Assembly (NCBI RefSeq): GCF_003443995.1
Contig: NZ_QWEY01000005.1
Span: forward strand, 124,001-188,000
Reading direction: 5' to 3'
Origin: Pseudotabrizicola alkalilacus
GTDB taxonomy: Bacteria > Pseudomonadota > Alphaproteobacteria > Rhodobacterales > Rhodobacteraceae
Length of the DNA stretch: 64,000 nucleotides
The notes under the pieces were generated by a model that was not told where the DNA came from, did not search any database, and saw nothing but the letters and a program-made list of their open reading frames with translations. A program made the translations under genes and the position numbers. This document shows, one piece after another, positions 37,152 to 45,405 of this stretch (positions within the stretch are counted from its first letter, which is position 1; each line of letters begins with the position of its first letter).

Positions 37152-38441
37152 TCAGTTCACAAGGCGCAACTGTTGCCGTGGTGCCGCGCTTCCCGAAACC
37201 AGTGCATCATAGGGATCTTCGGCTGACAGCATCATATCGACCACCTGCCGCAGCACTTCGCGCCGCCCGCGCGCGCTGTAAAAACCGCCGGTGATTTGGC
37301 TGGTTTCCAGCAGATAGTGCCGGTAATCGCGATAGGCGCGGGCATCGGGGCGGTTGGGGCGGGCGAAAAACCGGGCGATGGGCTGATGCGAGACGAATTC
37401 GGGCTTGGCATAGACTGCCGCGCCAAAGGTTTTGAGCGGCATGCCGCGCCACAGCACCTGTTGCCCGGCGGTGGAATTGACCGTCACGGCGCTGCGGGCG
37501 TGGTTCAGCAGTTGCGCCAGCTTGCCACCGCGCACGAAATGTACACGCCCTGCCACCCCATGCAGTTGCGACAGCCGACGGATTTCTGCCTTCAACGGCG
37601 CGCGCCCGTCTTCCAGCGGATGGGCCTTGAACACCAGATGGTGATGCGAGGCCGCCCCTTTGGCAAACCCCTCCATCACCACCGCCAGAAATTCAGCCAT
37701 GGTCTTGAACGGCGAATGCATCTGAAAGCTGGCATCATGTTCCAGCTGCAGTAGCACCAGATGATAGGGAAAGCCGCCATGCTTGATGCGGAACTGTGCG
37801 ATCATCCGTTCCCAGCGGTGAAACGGCAGCAGGATCAGCCGTTGGCAATACAGCAGAAATTCCTGCCAGACGGTTTGCTTGCGATGCGGGCGGAAATTGC
37901 GGAAATCCCAGAACCCGGTCAGCACAAACCAATGATACAGCGCGCCCCAGAAAATATGCTGGCGCATGTCGCCCCAGCGGGCAGGGGCCTCGGGCTGGTC
38001 CATTTCGGCTTTCGCCAAGGCAGCCTGCATGTCGGCCACTGACATCTGCATCAGTTTTGAGTGACCGTTCACGCCACCGCGTTCATAGGTCACCCAATGC
38101 GGGCGCAGATAGCCTTCTTCAAACACATGCACCATGACGCCCGCCGCTTGCGCGGCCAGAACCGCCTGCGCATGGATCGGGCGGGTGTCGCCGTAAAGCA
38201 CCAGATCGGTGATCGCCAGTTCGCGCAGCAGGGCGGCAATCCGCTCTGGCCAGTGCTCTACCGGGTCGCGGAACGGGATGAATGTGGCACCCGACGGCCA
38301 GAACGCCCGGTCGCCCCGGTTGAACCCGACCCGCCAGACCTGTGCCCCCGCCGCGCCGAGCATCTTGCCCAGACGCTGGAAAAAGGGCCCGTGTGGCCCT
38401 TGCAGAAACAGAAATCGGCGGTCGTCACCAGAAGTACGCAT
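37152..38441 (-). CDS. kpsS: capsule polysaccharide Kdo transferase KpsS
   Basis: KpsS adds the first beta-Kdo to phosphatidylglycerol, starting the lipid linker that KpsC extends. The 429-residue protein begins with FLFLQGPHGPFFQRLGKML, typical of the family. It contains a KAHPLEDGR block, the HVFEEGYLRPHWVTYE block and SAVTVNSTAGQQVLWRGMPLKTFG. I start at the ATG at 38441; a TTG four codons upstream is possible. It is first of three leftward capsule genes and is divergent from the riboflavin operon across 157 bp. Confidence 0.9.
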   Translation of the reverse strand: MRTSGDDRRFLFLQGPHGPFFQRLGKMLGAAGAQVWRVGFNRGDRAFWPSGATFIPFRDPVEHWPERIAALLRELAITDLVLYGDTRPIHAQAVLAAQAAGVMVHVFEEGYLRPHWVTYERGGVNGHSKLMQMSVADMQAALAKAEMDQPEAPARWGDMRQHIFWGALYHWFVLTGFWDFRNFRPHRKQTVWQEFLLYCQRLILLPFHRWERMIAQFRIKHGGFPYHLVLLQLEHDASFQMHSPFKTMAEFLAVVMEGFAKGAASHHHLVFKAHPLEDGRAPLKAEIRRLSQLHGVAGRVHFVRGGKLAQLLNHARSAVTVNSTAGQQVLWRGMPLKTFGAAVYAKPEFVSHQPIARFFARPNRPDARAYRDYRHYLLETSQITGGFYSARGRREVLRQVVDMMLSAEDPYDALVSGSAAPRQQLRLVN

Positions 38442-38598
38442 TGCACCCGTCAAATTTACCCCGGTGACACAAAGCCCCCGTCAGTATGTGCTTCTAGCGG
38501 GACGCCAAGGTCAAAGCACGGCGAATTTGAGGCAATTTTCGTACAACCTTGCGTCCGGGTTTTGCGCAGGTTACGCATTGCAGCAAAGGAGAGCCGCC

Positions 38599-39195
38599 AT
38601 GTTCACAGGGATCGTCAGCGATATTGGTGAGGTGCTGGAGACAGAGCAGCAGGGCGACTTGCGCGCCCGGATCGGCACCCGCTACGATGTCAGCGGCATC
38701 GACATCGGGGCGTCGATCGCGTCAGATGGGGTTTGCCTGACCGTGATTGCCACCGGCAGCAGCCCCCGCAACTGGTACGATGTGCAGATTTCGGCGGAAA
38801 CGGTCAGCAAGACCAATCTGGCGCGCTGGAAACCGGGCGCGCGGGTTAATCTGGAACGCGCGCTGAAGGTCGGTGACGAGTTGGGCGGCCATATCGTGTC
38901 GGGCCATGTCGATGGCGTGGCCGAGGTGGTGGCGGTGACACCGCAAGGCGACAGCCTGCGCGTCACCTTTCGCGCGCCGCGCGATCTGGCCCGGTTCATC
39001 GCGCCCAAGGGGTCGGTTGCACTGAACGGCACCTCGCTGACGGTGAATGAGGTCGATGGCACCGATTTCGGCATCAACTTCATTCCGCACACCCAAAAGG
39101 CCACCACCTGGGGTGATGTGGCCGTCGGCGACCACGTCAATCTGGAGGTGGACACCATGGCGCGCTACGTCGCGCGGCTGCGCGAATGGGAGTGA
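38599..39195 (+). CDS. ribE: riboflavin synthase, alpha subunit
   Basis: This enzyme dismutates two 6,7-dimethyl-8-ribityllumazine molecules to riboflavin. The 198 residues hold two lumazine-binding repeats. The N-terminus MFTGIVSDIGEV is diagnostic and the second repeat starts near residue 98. The repeats keep SDGVCLTV and LNGTSLTV at equivalent places. AAAGGAG precedes the ATG. I looked for an FMN riboswitch in the 157 bp upstream and did not find its conserved core. It leads an operon continuing with an unknown gene, ribBX, ribH and nusB. Confidence 0.95.
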   Translation: MFTGIVSDIGEVLETEQQGDLRARIGTRYDVSGIDIGASIASDGVCLTVIATGSSPRNWYDVQISAETVSKTNLARWKPGARVNLERALKVGDELGGHIVSGHVDGVAEVVAVTPQGDSLRVTFRAPRDLARFIAPKGSVALNGTSLTVNEVDGTDFGINFIPHTQKATTWGDVAVGDHVNLEVDTMARYVARLREWE

Positions 39196-39746
39196 CATCA
39201 GGCATCGGCCACAACGGCGGGCCGGAGATGACCGGCCTGTCCTGGCGCACCCATTGCTGGCGCGCCGCCCGCGCCCGGCTGGTGCCGACCCTGCCGCTGG
39301 AGGTGGTGCGCCTGCGGGTGCGCCGGGCGGCAGAGCTGGGACTGGAGTACAAGACCTATGCCGGGATCCGCGCCAGCACCGGGCATGATCTGGTGGCGTT
39401 TCTGTTCTCGTCCAACGCCTTGCGCATTCTGCGCGCGGGGCAGGCGCTGCCCTCTGACCGTGCGGTGAAACTGGCCGCTGTTTCCTCGGCCGGTCTGATC
39501 GGCCTCGCCCTGCCGCCCTTGCAGGCGGCGGCTCTGGCGCAGGCCGCCCCGGTGCTGAGCCAAAGCCACAGTGCCCCGCACCATCTGGCCAGCTTTGCCG
39601 AGGCGCGCCACCGGTTGCGTGAGGTGCTGGGCAAAACCCCGCCGGATACCGTGCTGCTGATCGGCGATCACGGGCTGGAGGCAGAGTGGTGCGCGGCGGG
39701 CCGACTGGCCGGATACCTGCCGGCAGAGCGGTATTTCACCCCCTGA
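39186..39746 (+). CDS. conserved protein in riboflavin operon, unknown function
   Basis: A 186-residue protein that I recognise only as conserved in Rhodobacterales at this position. It starts inside the last codons of ribE (10-bp overlap). The N-terminus has an Asn/His/Gly-rich stretch (IGHNGGPEM), followed by SWRTHCWRAARARLVPTLPLEVVRLRVRRAAELGLEYKTY (about 18-57) and FLFSSNALRIL. It is Ala/Leu/Arg-rich, mostly helical, without signal peptide or clear catalytic motif. Its position, coupled to ribE, suggests a link to flavin metabolism, but that is inference. Confidence 0.7.
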   Translation: MGVTSGIGHNGGPEMTGLSWRTHCWRAARARLVPTLPLEVVRLRVRRAAELGLEYKTYAGIRASTGHDLVAFLFSSNALRILRAGQALPSDRAVKLAAVSSAGLIGLALPPLQAAALAQAAPVLSQSHSAPHHLASFAEARHRLREVLGKTPPDTVLLIGDHGLEAEWCAAGRLAGYLPAERYFTP

Positions 39747-39853
39747 TCCCGCGACCTTTTGCTTAGTCTGCACAGGTGTTCTGCAGGAGCAGCCTCTGGC
39801 TTTTGCAGGCCCGCCGGGGTAAAGCCAGACAAACCCGCTCAGGAACCCACCGC

Positions 39854-40945
39854 ATGACCCAGTATTCCGACGCCATCTCTTCTGTCGAAGACATCATCGA
39901 CGACGCGCGCAACGGGCGCATGTTCATTCTGGTCGACCATGAAGACCGCGAGAATGAGGGTGATTTGGTGATCCCGGCGCAGATGTGCACGCCGCAGGCG
40001 GTGAACTTCATGGCCACCTATGGCCGGGGCCTGATCTGCCTTGCTCTGACCGCCGACCGGGTCGATCAACTGGGCCTGCAACCGATGAGCCCGAAGAATT
40101 CGTCGCGCCTTGCCAGCGCCTTTACCCTGTCAATCGAGGCGCGCGACGGGATTTCCACCGGCATCTCCGCCGCCGACCGGGCGCGCACCGTGTCGGTCGC
40201 CATTGATCAGACCAAGGGCCCGCAGGATATTGCCACCCCCGGCCACGTGTTCCCGCTGCGCGCGCGCGACGGCGGCGTGCTGGTGCGCGCCGGTCATACC
40301 GAGGCGGCGGTCGATGTGTCGCGTCTGGCAGGGCTGAACCCCTCGGGCGTGATCTGTGAGGTGATGAACGATGACGGCTCGATGGCGCGCCTGCCCGATC
40401 TGATCCTGTTTGCGCAAAAACACGGGCTGAAGATCGGCACGATTTCCGACCTGATCGCCTATCGCCGCCGCAACGACAATCTGGTGAAGCTGACCGAAGA
40501 GCGCGCCGTCACGTCAGAATTTGGCGGCAACTGGACCATGCGGATTTACACCGATGTGACCGAAGGCGCAGAGCATGTGGTGCTGATCAAGGGCGACATC
40601 ACCACGCCCGGCCCGGTGCTGACCCGGATGCACACGCTCGACCCGCTGCTGGACGTGGTGGGCCTTGGCGGGGCAGGGCGCACGGCGGAATTCGCCGATG
40701 CAATGACGCTGATCGCCACGGAGGGGCGCGGTGTGCTGGTCTTGCTGCGCGAGCTGGACCGCAAGCTGATCTCTGATACTGAAGCCTCGCCGCAGACCCT
40801 GAAGCAATACGGCATCGGCGCGCAGATTCTGGTGTCACTGGGGGTCAACGAGCTGACCCTGCTGACCAATTCGCCCCAGCCCAAGATTGTCGGGCTGGAC
40901 GCATACGGGTTGTCGATCACCGGCACCCGCCGGATCACGGAGTAA
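39854..40945 (+). CDS. ribB: 3,4-dihydroxy-2-butanone 4-phosphate synthase with degenerate GTP-cyclohydrolase II domain (RibBX type)
   Basis: The N-terminal half (about 1-205) is RibB, which turns ribulose 5-phosphate into the four-carbon riboflavin precursor. It keeps VDHEDRENEGDL (about 28-38), GISTGISAADRART and GHTEAAVDV. The C-terminal half (about 210-363) is related to GTP cyclohydrolase II but lacks the zinc cysteines and the CDCG signature; only structural residues remain. This matches the RibBX variant described in Proteobacteria, so the protein is unlikely to open GTP. A separate ribA must lie elsewhere. The gene follows a 107-bp gap after the unknown gene and ends three bases before ribH. 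Confidence 0.92.
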   Translation: MTQYSDAISSVEDIIDDARNGRMFILVDHEDRENEGDLVIPAQMCTPQAVNFMATYGRGLICLALTADRVDQLGLQPMSPKNSSRLASAFTLSIEARDGISTGISAADRARTVSVAIDQTKGPQDIATPGHVFPLRARDGGVLVRAGHTEAAVDVSRLAGLNPSGVICEVMNDDGSMARLPDLILFAQKHGLKIGTISDLIAYRRRNDNLVKLTEERAVTSEFGGNWTMRIYTDVTEGAEHVVLIKGDITTPGPVLTRMHTLDPLLDVVGLGGAGRTAEFADAMTLIATEGRGVLVLLRELDRKLISDTEASPQTLKQYGIGAQILVSLGVNELTLLTNSPQPKIVGLDAYGLSITGTRRITE

Positions 40946-40948
40946 ACC

Positions 40949-41449
40949 ATGGCCACGCACGAGTCTCATTACACCCTGCCGCTGCCGCAGTTTGACCGGC
41001 CCGTAAAGCTGCTGATCGTGGTCGCGCCTTATTACAAGGACATCGCCGACAACATGGTTGCTGGCGCGCGCGCCGTCGCTGCCGCTTGTGGGGCCGAGGT
41101 GGATCTGGTCGAGGTGCCGGGCGCGCTGGAGGTGCCGACCGCCATCGCCATGGCAGACCGTCAGGCGAATTATGATGGCTATGTCGCCCTTGGCTGCGTG
41201 ATCCGGGGCGAGACCACGCATTACGACACCGTCTGCAATGACAGCAGCCGCGCCATCAGCCTGCTGGGTCTGCAAGGGGCCTGCATCGGCAATGGCATCC
41301 TGACGGTTGAAAACCGGCCGCAGGCCGAGGTGCGGGCCGATCCGGCGGGGCAGAATAAAGGTGGCGGGGCAGCGGCCGCGGCCTTGCACCTGATCGCGCT
41401 TTCGCGCAAATGGGCGGGCCAGACGAAAGGGATCGGGTTCCGCGCATGA
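40949..41449 (+). CDS. ribH: 6,7-dimethyl-8-ribityllumazine synthase
   Basis: RibH condenses the RibB product with the pyrimidine intermediate to give the lumazine used by riboflavin synthase. The 166-residue sequence has VVAPYYKDIADNM, VEVPGALEVPTAIAM and the active-site GCVIRGETTHYD. The C-terminal NKGGGAAAAALHLIAL is typical. It lies three bases after ribBX and overlaps nusB by four bases (ATGA). These close junctions argue for one transcript with coupled translation. Confidence 0.96.
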   Translation: MATHESHYTLPLPQFDRPVKLLIVVAPYYKDIADNMVAGARAVAAACGAEVDLVEVPGALEVPTAIAMADRQANYDGYVALGCVIRGETTHYDTVCNDSSRAISLLGLQGACIGNGILTVENRPQAEVRADPAGQNKGGGAAAAALHLIALSRKWAGQTKGIGFRA

Positions 41450-41934
41450 CAGAGTCAAAATCGGCAGCAAAACCGAGCAACGCCGAGAAAAAGCAGATGC
41501 GCTCTGCCGCGCGGCTTTATGCTGTGCAGGCGCTGTTCCAGATGGAAGTCTCGGGCCAGACCATCAAGGCAGTGTGCCGTGAGTTTGAGGTGCATCGGTT
41601 TGGTGCCACCTATGACGAAGGTGAATTTGTCGAAGGCGATGTCGATCACTTCCGCGCGCTGGTGGATCACGCGGTGAACTTTCAGGCGCTGGTTGACCAG
41701 ATGACCGACCGTGCGCTGGTGGCCAAATGGCCGATTGACCGGATCGACCCGGTGCTGCGCGCGCTGTTCCGCGCTGCGGGTGCCGAGATGACGCAGATGG
41801 CCACACCGCCGAAAGTGGTGATCACCGAATTCGTCGATGTGGCCAAAGCGTTCTTTCCCGACGGAAAAGAATCCAAGTTCGTCAACGCCGTACTCGATCA
41901 TATGGCGCATGAGGCCAAGCCCGAAGGGTTCTGA
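41446..41934 (+). CDS. nusB: transcription antitermination factor NusB
   Basis: NusB binds boxA RNA together with NusE (S10) and promotes antitermination in rRNA operons. The 162-residue all-helical protein contains RSAARLYAVQALFQMEVSG near the N-terminus. Near the end is the family block RALFRAAGAEM followed by PPKVVITEFVDVAKAFFPDGKESKFVNAVLD. The ATG overlaps the ribH stop (ATGA). The ribH-nusB pairing is widely conserved in Proteobacteria. Confidence 0.96.
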   Translation: MTESKSAAKPSNAEKKQMRSAARLYAVQALFQMEVSGQTIKAVCREFEVHRFGATYDEGEFVEGDVDHFRALVDHAVNFQALVDQMTDRALVAKWPIDRIDPVLRALFRAAGAEMTQMATPPKVVITEFVDVAKAFFPDGKESKFVNAVLDHMAHEAKPEGF

Positions 41935-41973
41935 TGCGTCATATGTCAGACCGCTTTTAACAGGAGCCTGACC

Positions 41974-42378
41974 ATGACCCGTTATACCCTTGCCCTTGTC
42001 GCCAGCCTTGGCCTTGCCGCCTGCCAACCAGCCGGGGCGGATGCGGTGCCATCCGAGTACCTCGCTATCGAATGGAAGCTGGTGTCGATTGACGGCCAGC
42101 CATTCACGGCAAATGGCAAGATTGACCTCAGCGCGCCGGGCAGGGTCGCAGGGCAGGGGCCGTGTAACCGCTTTTCCGGCAGTTATGACGGCACCCTGCC
42201 TGATTTCCGCCCCGGTGCCCTCGCCGCCACCAGAATGGCTTGCCCCGATCTGTCCGCCGAATCGGCGATGCTGACTGCGCTTGGCCAGATGACCCGCGCC
42301 GAGGTGACAGGGCCGGTGACGCTGCTGCTGACCGGGCCAAAGGGCGGCAGCATGGAATTTGTCCGGCCGATGAACTGA
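41974..42378 (+). CDS. META-domain (HslJ-like) lipoprotein
   Basis: The 134-residue product has a lipoprotein signal with lipobox LAAC (C17). Its META domain (about 30-130) includes the typical WKLVSIDGQPF start, GPCNRFSGSY and MACPDLSAESAML. META/HslJ proteins are envelope proteins linked to heat or novobiocin tolerance in E. coli, with unknown mechanism. AGGAG precedes the ATG. It follows nusB by 39 bp and could be read from the same transcript. Confidence 0.88.
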   Translation: MTRYTLALVASLGLAACQPAGADAVPSEYLAIEWKLVSIDGQPFTANGKIDLSAPGRVAGQGPCNRFSGSYDGTLPDFRPGALAATRMACPDLSAESAMLTALGQMTRAEVTGPVTLLLTGPKGGSMEFVRPMN

Positions 42379-42510
42379 CGGGGTGAACCGCGCGGGGCCC
42401 ACTCTGACGGGCAACGGCCAGATGCCGGGCACGTGACAGGCCTGCGGCGAAATGGCCCTTTCCCTTTGCCGCAGGCGCGTTACTCTTTCGCTCTGATCAG
42501 GAGCACAGAC

Positions 42511-42822
42511 ATGCCCAAACTCATCCGTCTTTATATCATCAACGTGGCCATCGGCTTTGGCATCGCGGCGGCCTTTGTCGCCGGTCTGGTCTGGCTGGAT
42601 ATCGCCGGTTTGCAACGTCTGATCTTGCAGTCACCGATGGGCTGGGTGGCGGCGCTGATGATGGTGATGTTCAATGGCGTGGTGTTTGCCGGGGTGCAAT
42701 TCGCCATTGCGATCATGCGGATGGCCGAGCCTGAAGATACGCCGCCACGGGGCCGCAGGCAGCCGCTGGTGCCGATCCGGGTCGAAGCTGCGGTATCCCG
42801 CCCTGGCGCGCATCGCCGGTAA
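42511..42822 (+). CDS. small membrane protein, unknown function
   Basis: The 103-residue product has two hydrophobic segments (about 8-30 and 43-66) and an Arg/Pro-rich cytoplasmic tail. I know similar small proteins from Rhodobacterales but no function. The ATG at 42511 follows AGGAG; the open frame extends 26 codons upstream without similarity. It stands alone between the META lipoprotein and the DUF481 gene. Confidence 0.65.
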   Translation: MPKLIRLYIINVAIGFGIAAAFVAGLVWLDIAGLQRLILQSPMGWVAALMMVMFNGVVFAGVQFAIAIMRMAEPEDTPPRGRRQPLVPIRVEAAVSRPGAHRR

Positions 42823-42957
42823 TCCGCTTCTGTGACATCCTGCGGCGGTGTGGTCAAAGGTGTCACGGGACAACAATAAGCGGTTTTTCGCTTGCCGGAT
42901 CAACCCTTTACCTTCCGCTGCGTAAGTTCACGCTTGATCGCAAAGCTGTGAAGAGCG

Positions 42958-42982
42958 GGAACTTTCTGCCCTTTCATCCGTT
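42958..42982 (+). promoter_or_regulatory. possible ECF-sigma promoter (GGAAC-N16-CGTT)
   Basis: GGAAC at 42958-42962 and CGTT at 42979-42982 are separated by 16 bases, the arrangement recognised by EcfG-type (ECF15) stress sigma factors. It lies about 50 bp before the DUF481 start. Short motifs occur by chance, and several Rhodobacterales may lack this system, so this is only a candidate. Confidence 0.3.
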
Positions 42983-43030
42983 TCCTCCGCGACCGGCACG
43001 AGAGAGGCCGGTGTGTGAGAAAAGGAAATA

Positions 43031-43879
43031 ATGATGACAGTCAAACTCCGCACCCTTGGTGCCGGCGTGCTGGCCATTGCCGCCGCCCAAGTCGCTTTTG
43101 CGCCTGCCGCTGTGGCGCAAGTCGCCATCACGGGCGTTGAGTCGGTGAATGATCGCATCGACGACATCAGCGATGATGTCGCAGATGATTTGGCGCGGGC
43201 CGAAGACGCGGCACGTTTTGGCAGCCCCGAATTCCAACCCGGTTTCAGCGGCAGCGCGTCGCTGGGCTATTCGGGCAAGACCGGCAACAACGAGTCGCAA
43301 GACATCACTGCCGGTGTGCGTCTGCGCTATGCGCAGGGCCAGTTCGTTCAGACGATCGGCGCAGCACTCGACTTTGCCGAGGCGAACAATACCGCGACCA
43401 AAGAAGACGTTTTTGTCGTCTATGACGCCAACTACTACTTTGACCAGAACTTCTATGGTTTCGCATTGGCCCGTCTGCAGACCAACGGGCTGGCCGAAAC
43501 GGCTGACGAAAACCGGCGTGACGCGTTCCTTGGCTTCGGTCCGGGCTATCGCATCGTAAACACGCCGGACGTTTCCTGGCGCGTCCAGGCAGGTGTCGGC
43601 GTCAGCTACCTGCAGGACGGTGCCCGCGATTCGACCACGGAGACCGGCTATCTGGCCGCGTCGCGGTTCTTCTACAAGATCAACGACAACTTCTTCGTGA
43701 CGAATGATACCGATGTTCTGAAGTCGGACTCGGCACTGCGTGCGAGCAACGATCTGGGCCTGAACGTCAAGATGACTGACGCGTTCTCGACCCGGATCAG
43801 CTATCTGAGCGAATACAACGATAGCCGTGCGATCAAGACCGACAACAAGCTGGGTGTTTCGCTGGTGTTCGGCTTCTGA
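43031..43879 (+). CDS. DUF481 outer-membrane beta-barrel protein
   Basis: This 282-residue protein has a signal peptide (cleavage near AVA-Q, residue 29). A short Asp-rich helical spacer follows (35-60, SVNDRIDDISDDVADDLARAEDAARFG). The rest is a series of amphipathic strands ending in a C-terminal Phe (SLVFGF), the outer-membrane insertion signal. It matches the DUF481/YdiY group, whose role is unknown. AAGGA precedes two in-frame ATGs (43031 and 43034). A textbook intrinsic terminator follows, so it is monocistronic. Confidence 0.88.
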   Translation: MMTVKLRTLGAGVLAIAAAQVAFAPAAVAQVAITGVESVNDRIDDISDDVADDLARAEDAARFGSPEFQPGFSGSASLGYSGKTGNNESQDITAGVRLRYAQGQFVQTIGAALDFAEANNTATKEDVFVVYDANYYFDQNFYGFALARLQTNGLAETADENRRDAFLGFGPGYRIVNTPDVSWRVQAGVGVSYLQDGARDSTTETGYLAASRFFYKINDNFFVTNDTDVLKSDSALRASNDLGLNVKMTDAFSTRISYLSEYNDSRAIKTDNKLGVSLVFGF

Positions 43880-43901
43880 GCCGGAAAACCCCACACAGCA
43901 G

Positions 43902-43930
43902 AAAAGGGGCGGAGAAATCCGCCCCTTTTT
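43902..43930 (+). terminator. intrinsic terminator after DUF481 gene
   Basis: A 12-bp stem (AAAAGGGGCGGA / TCCGCCCCTTTT) closes a GAAA tetraloop and ends in a T-run. It is the clearest rho-independent terminator in the window. Confidence 0.93.
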
Positions 43931-44353
43931 CGTGTCTGCCAGAAGGGTAGGGTGGCGGGCCCGCAGCAGCCGTGGGTGGCATGGTTTCCCGAGAGCCAGA
44001 GGTCTCAGGTGGGCACCAGGTAGCAAGACCAGGATCTTGCCAGAGCCAGCATCCATTCGTTTGCTTATCGGCCACTGGAAAAAAGCCCCAGCACGCGAAG
44101 AGCAGCACCCGCCACCACAACAGATAGGCGCAGCTCAGGCTCAGGGCAAGGGGGCCGGGCGGCATTTGCGTGATACTCTGCCAACGGCCGATGCCCTGAG
44201 TGGCGGACCCGCTGCATCGCCGCGAAATTCATGAGTCTTGCGACAGGGATAACACCCTGCCTGATATTGCCCTGACAAAGCTGCGCCAGACAGGACCGGC
44301 GAAAATTTCACGCCCCTCTTGTCAGATGTTCACCTTTTATTCATATTGGAGCC
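43931..44353. other. intergenic region without recognisable gene
   Basis: This 423-bp gap lies between the DUF481 terminator and mmcB. Reading both strands, I find no open frame with a ribosome site and family-like sequence. A leftward open frame here runs on through the terminator and antisense to the DUF481 gene, so I reject it. A short inverted repeat (GCAAGA/TCTTGC near 44023-44040) is the only structure seen. The last 60 bp are AT-richer and probably carry the mmcB promoter. Confidence 0.5.
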
Positions 44354-44818
44354 ATGAATATCGCACCCGAACCCTTACCCGGAATGCCCGGTCAGCGCCT
44401 TGCCCGTGGGGTGGCGCGCGCCTTGCGGGACATGGGCTTTGTCACGGTGGAAGAACTGGTGCCGACCCCCGGCCTGCGCGTCGATCTGATGGCGCTTGGC
44501 CCCAAGGGGCAGGTCTGGGTGATCGAATGCAAATCCTGCCGCGCCGATTATCAGGCCGACCGCAAATGGCAGGGCTATCTGCCGTGGTGTGACCGGTTTT
44601 TCTGGGCGGTGGATGCCGATTTTCCGACCGGACTGCTGCCCGAGGAAACCGGGCTTATCCTGGCGGATGCCTACGGGGCCGAGATCATGCGCATGGGGCC
44701 CGATACCCCGCTCGCCCCCGCCCGGCGCAAGGCCGTATTGCAGGGCTTTGCCCGCCACGCCGCGCTGCGGCTTCAGGCGCTGCGCGACCCGGCCGGGGTT
44801 ATTTCCGCCTGGGCTTAG
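44354..44818 (+). CDS. mmcB: MmcB family DNA-repair protein
   Basis: This 154-residue protein belongs to the MmcB (DUF1052) family, named from a DNA-damage phenotype in Caulobacter, with a restriction-endonuclease-like fold. The fold's acidic and lysine residues are visible in LRVDLMALGPKGQVWVIECK (about 41-60). The family block WQGYLPWCDRFFWAVDADFP follows (about 72-91). The exact DNA substrate is unknown. Its 3' end overlaps the convergent small gene by 20 bp. Confidence 0.88.
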   Translation: MNIAPEPLPGMPGQRLARGVARALRDMGFVTVEELVPTPGLRVDLMALGPKGQVWVIECKSCRADYQADRKWQGYLPWCDRFFWAVDADFPTGLLPEETGLILADAYGAEIMRMGPDTPLAPARRKAVLQGFARHAALRLQALRDPAGVISAWA

Positions 44819-45032
44819 GCTTGCCGCCGCCTGCGCCCTTGCTGCCGCCCATGGCGCGCACAGCCTCTGCCGCCGCGCGCAATTCTTCGGCGATTTCCTC
44901 GGCCTCTTCCGGCTCGAAATCCAGCGGCAGCTCGACGCCGCCATCGGCTTCGATATAGATGCGAACCATCCCGGCCGAGGTCGGCCCGATCTGAAGGTTT
45001 GCGGCGATTTCGCTTTCCTTGTCGATGCCCAT
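44799..45032 (-). CDS. DUF6324-like small acidic protein
   Basis: A 77-residue cytoplasmic protein with an N-terminal beta-rich part (ESEIAANLQIGPTSAGMVRIYIEADGGVELPLDF) and then a Glu/Ala-rich helix (EPEEAEEIAEELRAAAEAVRAM). It ends in a Gly/Lys-rich basic tail. I believe it belongs to the DUF6324 group, restricted to Rhodobacterales and relatives; no function is known. Its end overlaps mmcB by 20 bp in convergent orientation. Confidence 0.75.
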   Translation of the reverse strand: MGIDKESEIAANLQIGPTSAGMVRIYIEADGGVELPLDFEPEEAEEIAEELRAAAEAVRAMGGSKGAGGGKPKPRRK

Positions 45033-45185
45033 TGCGGCCCCCTTGCTGATGCAGACCTTGCCCTAGCGCCCTTTGCCCGCTTTCGCAAGCCGCACGCCAC
45101 CGGGATCAGCAGGGTCCGGCTTGGCAAGATTTGCGCCAAACCCCGCTTGCAATCCCGCAAAAGGGGCGTTACATCGCCCCCAAGT

Positions 45186-45262
45186 GCCGACTTAGCTCAG
45201 TTGGTTAGAGCACCAGATTGTGGATCTGGGGGTCGCCCGTTCGAGCCGGGCAGTCGGTACCA
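45186..45262 (+). tRNA. tRNA-His (anticodon GTG)
   Basis: A 77-nt cloverleaf has acceptor GCCGACT/AGTCGGT, anticodon GTG in the loop ATTGTGGAT, a T-arm with GTTCGAGCC and an encoded CCA. The base before CCA is A (A73). The encoded base before position 1 is T, so there is no extra G at -1. Both traits match the unusual tRNA-His reported in many Alphaproteobacteria, whose HisRS does not need G-1. Confidence 0.97.
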
Positions 45263-45405
45263 TTTTCCAAAGACACCACGCCAGAGCCACCCTTACGGGT
45301 GGCTTTTGGCTTTTGGTGGCGGGTTTCGCCGCCCGTCCTGGCCCGCTCTTTCCCTCGCGCCGCGCCTTGGCTATGGTCGCCGTCCGACCAGAGGGAATGC
45401 CATTC

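Noticed and set aside
38442-38598. Possible FMN riboswitch before the riboflavin operon
   Set aside because: The conserved GGGGCGGGGTGAAA-type core and pairing elements are absent in this 157-bp region.
43833-44165. 110-codon leftward frame with a hydrophobic start, in the gap after the DUF481 gene
   Set aside because: It runs through the strong terminator and antisense into the DUF481 gene. The hydrophobic N-terminus alone is not enough, and I found no ribosome site.
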